Below, piece by piece: positions 10,630 to 22,531 of a stretch of 64,000 nt of DNA. A program made the translations under genes and the position numbers. The stretch is from contig JANTQA010000015.1 of assembly GCA_027625915.1 (NCBI GenBank), positions 6,415,001 through 6,479,000 of the forward strand, read 5' to 3'. The notes under the pieces are model-generated. The model ran no database searches. It saw only the letters and a list, made by a program, of their open reading frames with translations, and was not told where the DNA came from. This stretch comes from Anaeramoeba flamelloides (Eukaryota; Metamonada; Anaeramoebidae). The first letter of the stretch is position 1. Each line of letters opens with the position of its first letter.

Positions 10630-12362
10630 AACTTAAAAATTTTATTTAATGATAAAATAAATAGAAACCCATATTTTCATTTGTTTTTTGATCTTTTTAC
10701 CAATTCTTTTCTTATTTTTTTTAATCAAAAAAATTTATAATCTTTTTATTTTAATTTACCCAAAAATGAAAGTTTTTGTCAAAGCATTACGAGATTTTTG
10801 GCAAAAAAAAAAAAAAAATAATTTTTATTCGATAAATTAGATTTTAAAAAAAAATTTGACCAGTTAAGAACTCAGTTATTAGGATTTAAGTAACTTATTC
10901 TTTTTCAAATTTCTACCTTAAAAATAATTTTTTATTTTTTTACAAGGAATTTTTTTGTTGAAATATAACTCAAAAATAATATTTAGTGATCTTTTATTTT
11001 TTTTAAAATTGGGTTACTATTCGAAAAAATCATTGAAATTTTTCAATTTTTTCGATTTAAAGTTGATTTTTCAACTGATCAAAAACAATTGATGAAGTTG
11101 AAGGATTTTTTTGTTGAAATTTATAAAGGGAATTTCTACCAAAAATAAAAAAAAAAAATAAGTTTTTTTTATAAAAAGATCATTAGAATTTTAGGTTCAT
11201 TTTTTATGTGAAAGTTATTTTGCTTGTTTTTGGTGAATAGTTTATTGATTCAAATGATCCTCATTTTCTTTTTTTTTTTTCTAGATAAAAAATGTTAACA
11301 AAAAAAAGAAAAATCATTTCAATTGAGGAAAAATTTAATATATTAAAAGTTTAAGATGTTGCGAATAGTATAATTTATTTTTGATTCCAAATTATTTCTC
11401 ATCAAATATTGATACATTGACTCCAAATATCAAAGAAGAACTCTTCAAAATAAAAATGTAATTTTTATTGTTTTGTCCTTTAATCTAATAATTAAATTGA
11501 TTCACATAAAAGGAAAAATATATCTACTTTTTTTTTTCTTTAAAGTTTGTTTTTGAAGTTTTGGACTGATAAATATTGGATTTTTTATTATATAATTTTG
11601 AACCATGGAACAACTCTCAAATTGATTTACCTAACTTTAATCAAATATTATTTCAATGAACCAATTATTAATTTCTCAATGATAAATGAGAAAAGCTAAT
11701 TTAAATTTTTTAAAAAAACTTAAAAATTATTAAGCTTAATTTCAAAAATAGGGGCTGATTTTTCTTCAAGTTTAAAAAAAAGATTTAAAATGAAATTAAT
11801 GTGCGAATATATTGATTTTCTTTTTTTGTATTTAATCCAGATTAGAAATTCTATTATAACGTTAAAATAGTTCAAAGATAAAGTAGTTATATTATTCTAT
11901 TTTTTTATTATCCTGAAAAAAATAATAATAATTATATTTTGTATATTTTTTTTAAAAAGATTTTTATAATTTTTTAATTTTTTAAATAAGAAATCATATT
12001 AAAATAAAAAGTTAATAAAAACTAAATACATTGATTGGTTATTACAAACTAGCAAATTATAAAATAAAAATCACCAAATAATAAAGTAAATTATCAACAA
12101 GAAATCCCAATTTTTTTTTTTTTTTATAAAATTTTAATTAATATTAAATTAAGAGAAAAAATTAAATTCATTTCTTTAGGCAAAAATTAAAAGTTTAATA
12201 TGAATAATTTTCTAAAACTTCAATTTAGATATTAGAAAATAATTAAAAAAAATAAAAAAAAAAATTAAAATAATTTCATTATATAGGAATAAAATAAATA
12301 AAAACTACTTTTTAATAGATAAAATAATCAACTCTAAATTTAATAAAAAAAATAATAAATAC
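10630..12362. other. Gene-free AT-rich stretch
   Basis: Follows the Rrp6-like gene. Homopolymers and A/T simple sequence only; no open frame of interest and no recognised repeat. Confidence 0.5.
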
Positions 12363-12762
12363 AACTGTTCCAATGGTATTGTGAAATTTTATCAATATCA
12401 AAATTTGATCTTGATATATATATATATTTAAATCTAAGAATATAAAAATAAGAAAGCGTATATTGAAAATATTTTTTTCATAAAAGAGTTGAGATGAAAA
12501 ATATTCTTCTAATGCGATTGAAAAATAAATTCATTTTTAAGAGGAAAATTTATGTAGTTTATTAATGAATTTTTGATATTAGAGTCATTTTGGATTTAGA
12601 AAATTTATTTTTTGAAAATCACAAACAATTTATGAATATTAACTCATTTAGGAATTTTTTTTCAATATGAGCTTTATTATTCTAATATTGAACTTTTTAA
12701 ATATTTATATCAACATTAAAAATTTGATATTGATAAAGTTTCACGGTAGCTTTGGATTGGCT
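12363..12762. repeat. Foldback repeat, about 400 bp
   Basis: The left arm at about 12363-12408 (CCAATGGTATTGTGAAATTT then ATCAATATCAAA) is the inverted counterpart of the right arm at about 12718-12762 (TTTGATATTGATAAAG then CACGGTAGCTTTGGATTGG). The interior is non-coding. It resembles a non-autonomous foldback transposon; no target duplication could be fixed. Confidence 0.5.
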
Positions 12763-13652
12763 GTAACTTTAAATATTATCCGAAGATAATAAAATAATCT
12801 TCCAAATTGTTTTTTTAGATTTTTATTGATTGTAAAAATTTGAATAATATATTTGTGAACATTGAATTTTTCAATTTAAATTAATTCAGATATTGGAAAA
12901 TAATTATTGAACAATAGTCTCTTATTAAATAACTGTTTTTTTTTTAACGTCTAGATTGTAAAAGGTCAAAGATTAAAAAATAGCAAAAAAAAAAAAAAAT
13001 CAATATTAATATGACTCGAACAATTGGCCAAATCGTAAAAATTGTTGAAAAAAATCTTGCCGAAAAAATTGTAAAATTTTACAATGAAAAAAAATATTAT
13101 TTTTTTTTAAATTTAATTTTTTTTTTTAATTTTATGTAACATCAATTTATAAACAAGAATAAACATTGTTGTTGAACAACAATCAATAGATAAAACATCT
13201 TTTCTATATGATGTTAAAATATCTTTTTGCAATGAATAAATTCTTTATTAAAGCATTTTAGGCAATTTTAGGGGTGCAAAGGGCACCAAAAACAATTCCA
13301 GTAAAGTACGATATGTTTTAATCATTAAAAATAAGATTTTTTTGATTTTTATACAAACTTTTCAAAAAGGAAAAAAAAATTTTATTTTGACAAAATTTGG
13401 AAAAATAATAAAATCACTAATAACCAAAAAAAAATTCCGATGTTGAAAATTTTTAATTATAAAAATTTTCTTTCTAAGATAATTGTTTATTAATTCTATA
13501 TCTTATAATCTTTTCATAATAATTCAAATTACAAATTTTATTTTAAATTAATTAGTATATTTGGGGTGCTAAGGGATTCTAAAGGTTATATATCTTAAAG
13601 TATTTGATATTGATTATTTGATAAAATACTTTATAGATAAAAAGATAAAAAT
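12763..13652. other. Gene-free AT-rich stretch
   Basis: Downstream, on the minus strand, of the ankyrin-BTB gene. No gene or clear repeat. Confidence 0.5.
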
Positions 13653-14831
13653 TTAATTAATTTTTTCTTTTTTCCAAATTCTTAAAAACATTTCCAATTT
13701 TGAAGGAGATGTTATTTGATAAAAATCTATTAAATTTGCAAGGTGTCTAAAATTTGAAACTTTAATTTCTTGTATTGTTATTGTATCAGTGTAAAGATAT
13801 TTTATGAATAACTTCATTGATTGTGGTGTTTTATTAGAATAATCGGAAATTTTATTAAGGGTTTGCGAATAAATTAGAAACATTTCCCGATAAATTTCTG
13901 TTCTGGCTTGAAGTATAATACGGTGAACAGGTATTTCCTCACCTTGGACAATTAATCTGAAATCTTTATTCTTTGATTGATATAATTTTTTAAAATCTCT
14001 TTGCAGTGTCTTTTCCTCTGGATTCTTTACACCTAACACCTCAAACCATATTAATAGATCTTTCGAGTAATTAATTTTGTATCCATAAACCCATTGAATT
14101 ATTTGTAGTAATATTTCATCTGAAAATTTCAAGGTAATTTTTTTTATTTCTTCTAATGGCTTTCCAATTCTTAATTCTAATAAATTTTTATGCAATTTAA
14201 ACTCTTTTAAATTACAATCAGTAAATTCATTTCGTTCATAAAATCTTTCGAAATCCTTTGATAAATTGTTATAAGAAGCCAATAAGCATTTTAATATGCG
14301 ATTGTTTACTATTTGAATGCTTGTAAGGTTAAAACTATTAGGTCGTGTGGGGTCTTCTCCGTCTTGGAGCAGATGTTCAACTATTTGTGAAATATTCTCT
14401 AAATGGCTATTGAATTTATCATTATTTGAAACTGTTGCTAATTTATGTAAAAGTGTACTCCCCTTTTTTAAAAATGATATTTTTTTTTTTTTTTTTTTTT
14501 TTTTTGTTATGTTATCGAATTAAGGTATTAAAGAAATAAATGATCATAATAATGAGAAAAATTGAATGATGGGTCAAAATATTATTTTATTAAATAAATT
14601 TAAATAGTAAATGAAGAGATTTTTATGCAAGTATGATTAAATATGAAATTATTTTATAAAATGCCTTTAAAATTAAATTAAATCCATACATTAAATTTGA
14701 AAAAATATGAAGATTCTAAAAAAAATTTCAAGTTTAAGAAAGTTTTCGTAAGTTCAAATAAAAAAAAAAAAATTATAAAAACAAGTAATTAAAAATCATA
14801 TTTTAGTTTTCCTTTTAATAAGTATTCAAAA

Positions 14832-14869
<38 letters not shown>

Positions 14870-17800
14870 CCCTATTAAATTAAGTTGGCTTATCTTGACA
14901 AACCAAACATTTCAAGAACAAAAAAATCAAAGATTTTTGGAGTTTTTCATTCAAAAAGTTTAAAAGATGATATTTTATTTTTATTTCTTTGGGAAAAGGG
15001 ATAGATAAATAATAGAAACTCAAATTTTGAATAACTTTTTGATGCTTGTTTCTCTCAAGTCAATCCAATCAATTGGGTATTTTACTCATTCCAAATTATT
15101 TATTCAAAATATTATACTTTGAAATTATCATAAACCAGAAGATTTTAAGTTTATGTGGTTTGAAATTATATTTATTTTTCCCGTCAGAGTTTTAATAGGG
15201 GTAAAATTTCACTGATTAATAATTCATAAAATACATTTTTCAAACACAAAAACACTTGTTGTTTCAAAAAAAAAATTAATGTATTTTTTTTTGTTTTTTT
15301 TAATTATTAGGAAGATTTGATGTAAATCCAGAGATAACAGTTGGGTAAAAAAGACCAACACAGTCTTTAATTGGGAACCTTAATAGAACCTGAAAACAAA
15401 AATTAAAACCAATTAATAGAAAAAAACAAATTAACTTCACATAATAATCCATTATATTATTTTCATCCAAACCAATAAACATAATTTAAATCTACTTTCT
15501 TATTGAAATCTTTAGAGAGGTTTCGGGGATCTCAAAAATAGTCAATTTTTTCAATAAATGTGTAATAATTGATCAATCGAAGAAAAACCCTAACCAAAAG
15601 ATAGTATTAAAAAAACTGTTATTGTGTTGAATTCTCCGTTTAGTTTTTTATCGTTTATTTTTTCCTTTATGAATTGATTTTATTTTTCATTTTCAGGTTC
15701 TATTAATGTTCCCAATTAAAAACTGTGTTGAAATTTTTTTCTCTATTTCACTTTTTTTCCAAAATGGTAAAATTGATTTAACAATTTTTTTTTTATATTT
15801 GAATTTTTTTTACTCTAATACTATATTGAAAAAATAAAATTAAAAAAATTAAGTTAGACAAAACTACTCCATTCCTTAACCTTCTGCCTTTAATAATAAA
15901 GTTTATTGACAATATAATCAAAATTACAGAACTTCAGATTCATAAGGTTATTGTATTTATTGTTGTTAGTATAATCACCTTTTTTAAAAGTCTCTAGTCA
16001 AGAAATAAAGGTGTTTTTTCAGATAAAAAATTCTAAATAAACGTAAGAATAATTTTTTGTTTAATTCAACTTGGAGATATTTACTTTGATAGGTAATAAG
16101 GAATAGTTTTGAAAATGTTGTACTCATCTAATAAAACTGAAATAGAAAAAAAAGATTTTTCTTTTTCCTTATGATAATTATTGCCAAGTTCTAGGGTTTT
16201 CCAGAATTTGAAAGAATGGAGTAAAATCATAGATTTTATCTCAATTCTTTTAAATTTCGGAAAAGTGAACCACGTTTTTTTTTACTTTTCGAAATAAACC
16301 GAAAATTTATTAAAATTTTGCTAATTTCAAAAATTGAAAAAAACCTAAGGAAAATCTACTGATTTTCCAAAATTAAACAAAAAATTCACGAAAACCTAAC
16401 GGAAATATCAATTTTTTTTTTTCCAAAGTAAAAGAACAAATAATTCCTTAATAGTCAAAATAATTGATTCCATATTAAAAAATATTTTTCAATTTAAAAT
16501 ACTATAAAAATATATGATTATAACCTCTTATCTGTAAAAAAAAAATATTCAAATTTTTTACTATTAAATTTGAAATAAATCTTAATAGAACCTGGCAAAT
16601 TGGATTTTTCAACTTAAATTGTAAAATATCTTCAAAAATAATTTTTGATCCAAGATCTTTTATTAACCAATAGTGTTTATTCTAATTGAGGTTATCACAA
16701 AGTAAAAAATTATCAAATTTTTAATTGTTTTTTGAAAAAATATTTTCATGTTCGTGAAGGGTAAATTGAATTTTTGAATACCAAAATCAATTTTTATTTT
16801 TGTCTATTAAAGTCTCTTGGATTGGTTAATAATTTTATTTTTATCAAACATACGTATAATAGAATTTATATTTGAATCAATTTGGCAATTACACTTCTAT
16901 TGAGAATCCTTATTAAAAGGTTTAAAAAAAAAAATTAAAAAGAAAGTTTTTGATTTCCAATGTGTATGTTTAAAGATATATAATTCAATAAAAAAAAAAA
17001 CAAAAAAACAAAAAAAGAAAAAAAGGGATTATTTACATCAATAATAATGTTTTGATGATTACGATTATCAATCAAGAGTTTAAACAACTGTACATCAAAT
17101 TTTTCCTTTATTGTTAAATAAGATAATTGGCTGTTTATATCAAAATATTGGATAAGTTTATTTTCTTGGGCAAATTTTAATAAGCAATCTAGCAACTCAA
17201 TTGGGATCTTATGAAAATCCCAAATCAGTTTCATTAAATAATCATTATTGGATTGGTTATATAATAAGTGACTTTGGCGGTTTAAAATTAGTGAAAAGGA
17301 TTGGATATTAGCCCCTTCTTTATTCTTCAAAAGATAGCTAATGGTTTGATCTGCCATCAATTTTCTATGGTTGTTTGTCAAATTTTGGTAATAATCGGGG
17401 TTTTTATTGAGGAGAAATTCAAGGATTTTATGATTTACAGGCTTGTTATATATGCACACATAATCTAATATTGAGAACCCTTTATAATCTCTTTGATTTA
17501 AATTAAGATTTTTGTTATATAAAAGCTTGATTATTTCAAAATTTACAGACTCTCTTTTACAATAATTATGGATACACGTTAATTTGAAATTGTCTATAGT
17601 GTTCGGCTTTGCCCCAGATTGGAGAAACCATGTAACTACTTCGATACGCACATTTTTCCTATTACAATATAGCCACAGAGGTGTTCTCTTGAGCGAATTT
17701 TGATGGTTTATTTTTACACCTTTTTCATAAAAGAACTGAAATAATTCAGGATCATTTATACAAGAATTTTCCGAGATTCTGTGCAAAACATTTTTCTGAT

Positions 17801-18713
17801 CACTAGTGGCCACTATTGAAACTTCTGGATGGAACTTTTGAACAAAATATTTGATTAATTGTGAAATATTCTCTTTTTGATTCGAGCACAAAACTAATAA
17901 GCCAGTTTCGCCATAAAGATTTTTCTTGTCAATTCTGTTTTCAAAATAGGGACAAATTAAATCAATAACCTGTTTAGTAATGTTGTTGTTTTTGAATAAG
18001 TCAATGAATTCGTTGTTCCCGTCACTGTCTTCATAGAAGGGGAAAACTTTCCCATTCTTGAGGAAACTGACGATCATTTCTTCGCTGCAATTGGGGTTCC
18101 TGACGAAATACTGAAGAGGGGTACGCTGAAATAATGCTGGTTCAGTTATTAAGACCTTATACTTGAAAAAGACATCCATCAATTCAATTGAAATGGACTC
18201 GTTTCGTGTTAAATAATAGAACGCCGAGTGATCTTTGTTATCAAGAGCTTGCGCCAATTTTGGGCATTTGGTTAACAAGAGCTCTAACATTTCAGGCTGC
18301 ACAGACTTGTTTTGTGCTAACAAATGTAAGTGTGTCATGCCAAAGATCAGATCACGGTTCTTTAAGTCTACCTGGGCATTTATTAAATACTCCATACACT
18401 CCAAGTTGAGATTTTTATTTGAACAGAGCGATCCCAAGCAATTCACTCCAGAGAATAAATCACGTAAATTGGGACGAACTCCTACAGAAATTAAAAATTG
18501 TAATTTGTCAACAGCAGGTTTTGGTGACTCACAAACGAAATGCAAATATGTTTTTGAGGAATCTGAACAAATTTTTTTTACATTTGCTCCTTGCTTGTAC
18601 AATTTCCTTATTTCTTCCACACCTGATCCATCAATACACTTATTTTTGAAATCTGTGTCCAATTCACTTTGTACAAATTTCTTGATACCATTTTTTTTTG
18701 AGGAGGATTTCAT
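13653..18713 (-). CDS. Ankyrin-repeat protein with two C-terminal BTB domains, two exons
   Basis: Exon 1 runs 18713-17037 and exon 2 runs 14462-13653. The donor reads GAT|GTAAAT and the acceptor AAAAAAG|GGG; both are phase 0, and joining gives IIIDGSTLLHKLA, a proper ankyrin repeat start. Total 828 aa. Exon 1 holds about a dozen degenerate ankyrin repeats (TYLHFVCESP, TPLWLYCNRK, TCIHNYCKRE). Exon 2 adds one more repeat with the ADPN-like EDPTRPNSFNLT, then a short BTB-like segment (FTDCNLKEFKLHK...) and a second, better BTB/POZ domain (FRLIVQGEEIPVHRIIL...LFIKYLYTDTI). BTB domains commonly dimerise or bind cullin-3; a Cul3 adaptor role is inference. The start is the first ATG in frame (GTG at 18719 is not needed). 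The C-terminal residues of the unspliced exon-1 frame are F-rich intron read-through. The intron, 2574 nt, is far longer than the others seen here except PSMD4. Confidence 0.75.
14834..14867. repeat. (TA)n microsatellite
   Basis: About 16 uninterrupted TA units inside the ankyrin-BTB intron. Confidence 0.9.
15345..15640 (-). repeat. Interspersed repeat R295, copy 1
   Basis: On the minus strand about 295 bp aligns with 34440-34735 plus. Shared words: CACAATAA-AGTTTTTTTAATACTATCTTTT, GAAAATAATATAATGG, TTTTCAGGT and TTCCCAATTAAA. The 3' end carries TTTTCAG followed by a readable FPIKDCVGLFY, but the frame is not maintained in the other copies. Family unknown. Confidence 0.6.
15680..15745 (+). 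repeat. Partial R295 repeat, inverted to its neighbour
   Basis: Carries only the R295 3' end (TTTTCAGGTTCTATTAA, TTCCCAATTAAAAACTGTG). It lies head-to-head with the longer copy about 40 bp away, so the pair can form a stem. Confidence 0.55.
15890..16403 (-). repeat. Hairpin-module array A2 with flanking repeat
   Basis: 16191-16403 holds the hairpin modules (CCAGAATTTGAAAGAATGGA near 16200, CCTAACGG near 16395). 15890-16100 on the minus strand matches 28270-28500 plus (word GACTAGAGACTTT and its surroundings). Array and flank therefore travel together at both loci as one composite repeat. Confidence 0.55.
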
Positions 18714-18739
18714 GAACACTCTTTTATTTTCTAAATAAT

Positions 18740-19106
18740 AAAGGATTTTAAAAGAAAATGATATTTATTTGAAAATTGAATTATCACTGATATGGTTTTA
18801 TAATGTGTTTGATAAATAGGAGTTTGGCTATTTTGAATCTAATTATTGGAGACTAAATTATTGTATCAAAATTTGATAGATCAGAAATTGTTCTAATTTT
18901 ATTTTCTAAACTGACGTAGTACACAATAGTATCACTTTTTTTTAAATTCAAATAGAATTTCTAATTAGTCTGATCTCAATAGGTACTTTTATTTTAGTAT
19001 TTACTTTTAGGTTAAAGAAAGGGTATTTGATTTTTGAACCGAAAAAACTCAACAAAAATTTTGACTTTTTATTTTAATCGACTTTGTTTATCCAATATTT
19101 TTGTTT
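18740..19106. other. Upstream region of the ankyrin-BTB gene
   Basis: Nothing beyond AT-rich sequence was recognised; presumably the promoter region of the minus-strand gene. Confidence 0.4.
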
Positions 19107-19108
19107 TA

Positions 19109-19282
19109 AGGGACTAGTCTCTATTTTTTTCTGTTTGACCAATTTCTAAATAAGGATTCCTTATCTTGAAATTTGTTTATTATTAAAAATAAACAGGGTT
19201 TTTCAAATCATAAGTAATTGGGAAAAAATTTTCTCAATCTCTATTAAATATAGGTAAAAAAATTCAATAGAGATTAGTCCCT
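19109..19282 (+). mobile_element. MITE of AGGGACTA family, copy 2
   Basis: 174 bp, termini AGGGACTAGTCTCTATT and AATAGAGATTAGTCCCT, flanked by TA on both sides. It aligns end to end with 4938-5110 in the opposite orientation. The right-hand TA (19283-19284) is shared with the next element. Confidence 0.85.
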
Positions 19283-19284
19283 TA

Positions 19285-20887
19285 AGGGATTTTCGTTTCC
19301 GAAGTAGAATGCTAAAAATAATGTATGTTACTATTGAATGCAAATTATTGCAGGCCGAGGGTTCAGGTGTCTCTAAAAAATTGATTAATAAATATAGTAC
19401 TGTTAGTTAATCTCATCAATAAAAAATGATATTTGTTTTTTTTTTTTTTTATTTTTGAAGAGAGAAAATTGCTTTTCTCCTGTGTGCCCTAATTTCTAAA
19501 CTTTTTTTTAGAAATTTTGTTATTGAATCACAAATTTTATTATCACTTACTAATGATAATATATATGATGAATTCTTTTTATTAATAATATCGGAGATAT
19601 TATTAATTTTTTTATTTTTTTCAAAAAATTCAGATATCCAGATTTTTTCGATTTATTTTATAGGCCGGACAGTCCCATAAAAAAATGATCGAAATCTTCA
19701 ATGATATCAATATTTAACTTTTCTTTACATAAATCACAATTTTTATTTTTATTTTTACTTGTTACATAAGAGTACCTATTTAAACAATTAGTAAAATTTC
19801 GAAATTTTAGAATTGTTTTTGAAGCTTTACAGTTTAAATATTTTTGTTATTTGAAATTGCAATTTTGTTGGTTTATAATTTTTCGATATTGTTGAACTTT
19901 CCAACTAGGTGAATTTTCCAATTCAGTTAATCGAAAAACTTTTAATTCTAAATCTAATAATTTTAATCCCTTAGTGTGCCAATTAATATTTTCATTTTCC
20001 AATTTTCGAAAATTTAGTATTGTTTTTAATTTTTTTAAATTTAAGAAATCTAATTTTTCGATCAATTTATATTTTCTTCTGTATACTTTTAATCTAGTGA
20101 GATCAATTTTTGCTTCAGTTTTATAAATTAATTGCGGTGAATGAATATTAATTTGTAAGAAATTTGTGACTGATTTATTGATAAATCTATCAATTCTTTC
20201 AAAATCATTTTGTTTCAAGTCAAATATTTCAAGACCATAATAAAGTTGACTTAAAATGAGAGCTTTGAAAGAAGTTATTTTGACTCCATTGTTGAGTTTA
20301 TTTTGTTGAAACAATCGATTAAGTGTTTCCAAGGACTTTTCCACTTTTTTGAAATTATATTCAAGATGTGTGTTTTTTTCTAACCAAATCCCATGATAAA
20401 AAATATCTTTTAATTCTTTTTTATATTTGGTTTTTTTATTATGTGGGTTCATCCCGAATCTTTTTATTATTTTAAAAATCCTTTCTAAATTAATTTTTAG
20501 AGAGATTAATGGCCCTTTCATAATAAGAATAAGATCATCTGCATACATTTGAACATGAACAGCTAAAGTTTTTAACTTTTCTAGTAGGAAATGAAAAAAT
20601 GATATTTGTATTAGTAAAGAAATTCAAGGAATTTTAGAAAAAAACCTAAATATGTAGACCAATTTAAAGTCTGAATGATCAATACCAAGGCTTCAAAACA
20701 GCAAAATATATTTTATAAATTTGTCTCAGAAGTATATTGATTACTCCAATAATATTATTTTTTTAAAAAAAATAAATAATTAACCAATAGATTTTTTAGA
20801 GATATTTGAATCATAGACCTGTAATTATTTGCATTCAATAGTAACATACATTATTTTTAGCATTCTACTTGGGAAATAAAAATCCTT
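19285..20887. mobile_element. AGGGATT-type foldback element alpha, interrupted by a LINE
   Basis: The left end (AGGGATTTTCGTTTCC, then AGTAGAATGCTAAAAATAA and GTTACTATTGAATGCAAAT) returns inverted at 20830-20887, giving terminal inverted repeats of about 90 bp, with TA on both flanks. The interior is related to the element at 47749-48497 (TCTCTAAAAAAT, CTCATCAAT-AAAAATGAT). A LINE sits in the interior with a perfect target duplication. Tc1/mariner-type non-autonomous element by its TA flanks. Confidence 0.75.
19437..20593 (-). mobile_element. 5'-truncated LINE (non-LTR reverse transcriptase), copy 1
   Basis: On the minus strand, reading enters at EKLKTLAVHVQ, reaches the catalytic YADD box, and continues through the C-terminal RT region for about 250 aa (stop near 19847), then a 3' UTR and a poly(A) tail seen as a T run at 19437-19451. 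A 16-base target duplication (six A, TGATATTTGT) lies at 19421-19436 and 20594-20609. RT motifs before YADD, endonuclease and any ORF1 are missing through 5' truncation. The long intact frame and perfect duplication suggest a recent insertion. Clade not determinable from this part. Confidence 0.85.
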
Positions 20888-21089
20888 TAAGGAACTTATA
20901 TCTATTATATTTTTTACCTATATTGAAAATAGATTGATTTTAACAATTAGATATATAAAAAGGAAACAAAACTAATCTGTCTTTGGGTTTTTATTATGAT
21001 GATTATTGGGTATATCTTTGAAATTAAAAAAATTATTAAAAAATTAACTTTGAGATTTTTTGAAAATATTATTTCCAGATATGGAAAAT

Positions 21090-21481
21090 AAACACCATTT
21101 TACTCAAAGTGGTCCAGCTAAAAATGAAAAATTCACTTTATTTATAAGAATCAACCAAACTTTGATTGTTTAGAAATACGAGAAAGAAAAAACTTTGTAT
21201 ATTAGTGTCGATAATCATAAAAGAAAAGCCTGAACAAACCATAAATTTTAAAAAAAAAAAAAATGTTAAAAATTTTTATACCCTTTCAGTGGTACGTCTC
21301 CTAAAAAATTCTCAATATCTTTAGGAAATTAAAATTGTTAACAATAAGATTTTTTTAATTGTAAATGTATGATTTTTAAAAGAAAATGCAAAGATTTACT
21401 TTTCTTAAAAGTTAATTTGGAGTTTCAAACATTTTTTTTTTTGAAATTTAATTTTGTAAAAAAAATAATAAAAAAAAAAAG

Positions 21482-21512
<31 letters not shown>

Positions 21513-21671
21513 TAAGCAAAATACAAAAACAAATAATAGAGAAAATGAGAAAAAATGATTAGATCTAAAAATTGAATTTTTAGTTTGAGAAGAATAATGG
21601 CTTAGAATTATAGACTATCTTCTATTTCTTCAATAAAACTGGGTTCCTTTGACTGAAAAAAGAGTTTATAT
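21090..21671 (+). repeat. Interspersed repeat R575, copy 2
   Basis: Aligns with 5165-5727 and 43912-44491 (ACTCAAAGTGG, GATTGTTTAGAAATA, GATAATCATAAAAGAAA, CTTCAATAAAACTGGGT, TTTGACTGAAAAA). Its internal A tract is expanded to about 27 A near 21481-21508. Confidence 0.7.
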
Positions 21672-22149
21672 AAAAAATCTTACTATATTAAAGAATTATA
21701 TGCTAGGAGAAAAATATTTTTTTTAAAATGATTTATTATAGTTTTTGATGATAACATATATTATCATAATATTAACCATTAATTCACAATAATATTAAAA
21801 AAACATCATTAATCCTACTTTATCAAAAAAATAATCAGATAATCAGGATAATCTATATTATCACATCAAAAACAAAAAATTATTTTTTTGAAATCACCTT
21901 TAAAAAAAATATCTAGGTTTTTCCAAGGTTTGAGACTTTTACATGATTTTCCCATTTAAAAATGTTAAAAGTGTTTGAAAGGTTTGTAATAATCAAAATT
22001 TTAAATGGAATGAGATTTTTGAAGTGGGAAAATTTTTTTTCTTTTCATTTTTTTTTTTACAAAAAATCAAATCACTCCTATCTTTCTGGTAAACTAATAA
22101 TAATCCATTTCAACAAAGTGCTTTATATAAAATAGATTTGTTTTTTAAA
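21672..22149. other. Gene-free AT-rich stretch
   Basis: Contains several short ATTATCA/TGATAAT inverted words near 21730-21870 but no gene or defined element. Confidence 0.45.
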
Positions 22150-22326
22150 AAACATATTTATTATTCTTCACATGTGAAATAACTAAAAAAAAATAAAGTG
22201 ATCTTTTCCTTCTTATTGGTGATCGTTCAAAAAAACTTTAAACTCTAGTTGTGTTTTATGTACAAGATAAAGATGAGAAGAAGTAGAAAAATAGAAGAAG
22301 AAAATAAAATGGACAAAAAATCTTTA
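22150..22326 (+). repeat. Interspersed repeat shared with 55.3-55.5 kb
   Basis: The words CTTCTTATTGGTGATCGWTC and TAGTTGTGTTTT, and a following GAAGAAG-rich block, occur inverted at about 55290-55470. It directly abuts the MITE that begins at 22333. Confidence 0.5.
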
Positions 22327-22332
22327 TAATTA

Positions 22333-22529
22333 CAGTCAGTTTCACTTTTAAGGCACAAACTATCAACGAAATTTAAGGCACAAAAAAAATCTCAAATTAA
22401 AGCACAAAATTCAAATTCCAGTAAAAATAAATTGTAAAAAAAAAAATTACAAATTTTGTGCCTTAATTTGAGATTTTTTTGTGCTTTAAATTTCGTTGAA
22501 AGTTTGTGCCTTAAAAGTGAAACTGACTG
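22333..22529. mobile_element. Palindromic TA-flanked MITE (M197), copy 1
   Basis: 197 bp, starts CAGTCAGTTTCACTTTTAAG and ends with its inverse, flanked by TA at 22331-22332 and 22530-22531. Inverted arms of about 80 bp (AAGGCACAAACT, CAACGAAATTTAAGGCAC, CTCAAATTAA) fill nearly the whole element around a short A-rich loop. TA duplication and termini indicate a Tc1/mariner-type non-autonomous element. Confidence 0.9.
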
Positions 22530-22531
22530 TA

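Larger units (their letters stand above)
14463..17036 (-). other. Repeat-filled intron of the ankyrin-BTB gene
   Basis: 2574 nt between the GTAAAT donor (17036) and the AAAAAAG acceptor (14463). It contains a poly(T) run just inside the 3' splice site (14478-14505), a TA microsatellite (14834-14867), two head-to-head copies of repeat R295 and hairpin array A2. No extra exon was found. Confidence 0.65.

Noticed and set aside
19103-19287. TTAA-flanked piggyBac-type MITE
   Set aside because: TTAA flanks occur only at this copy; the other copy and the related larger elements fit a TA duplication with AGGGA-type ends.
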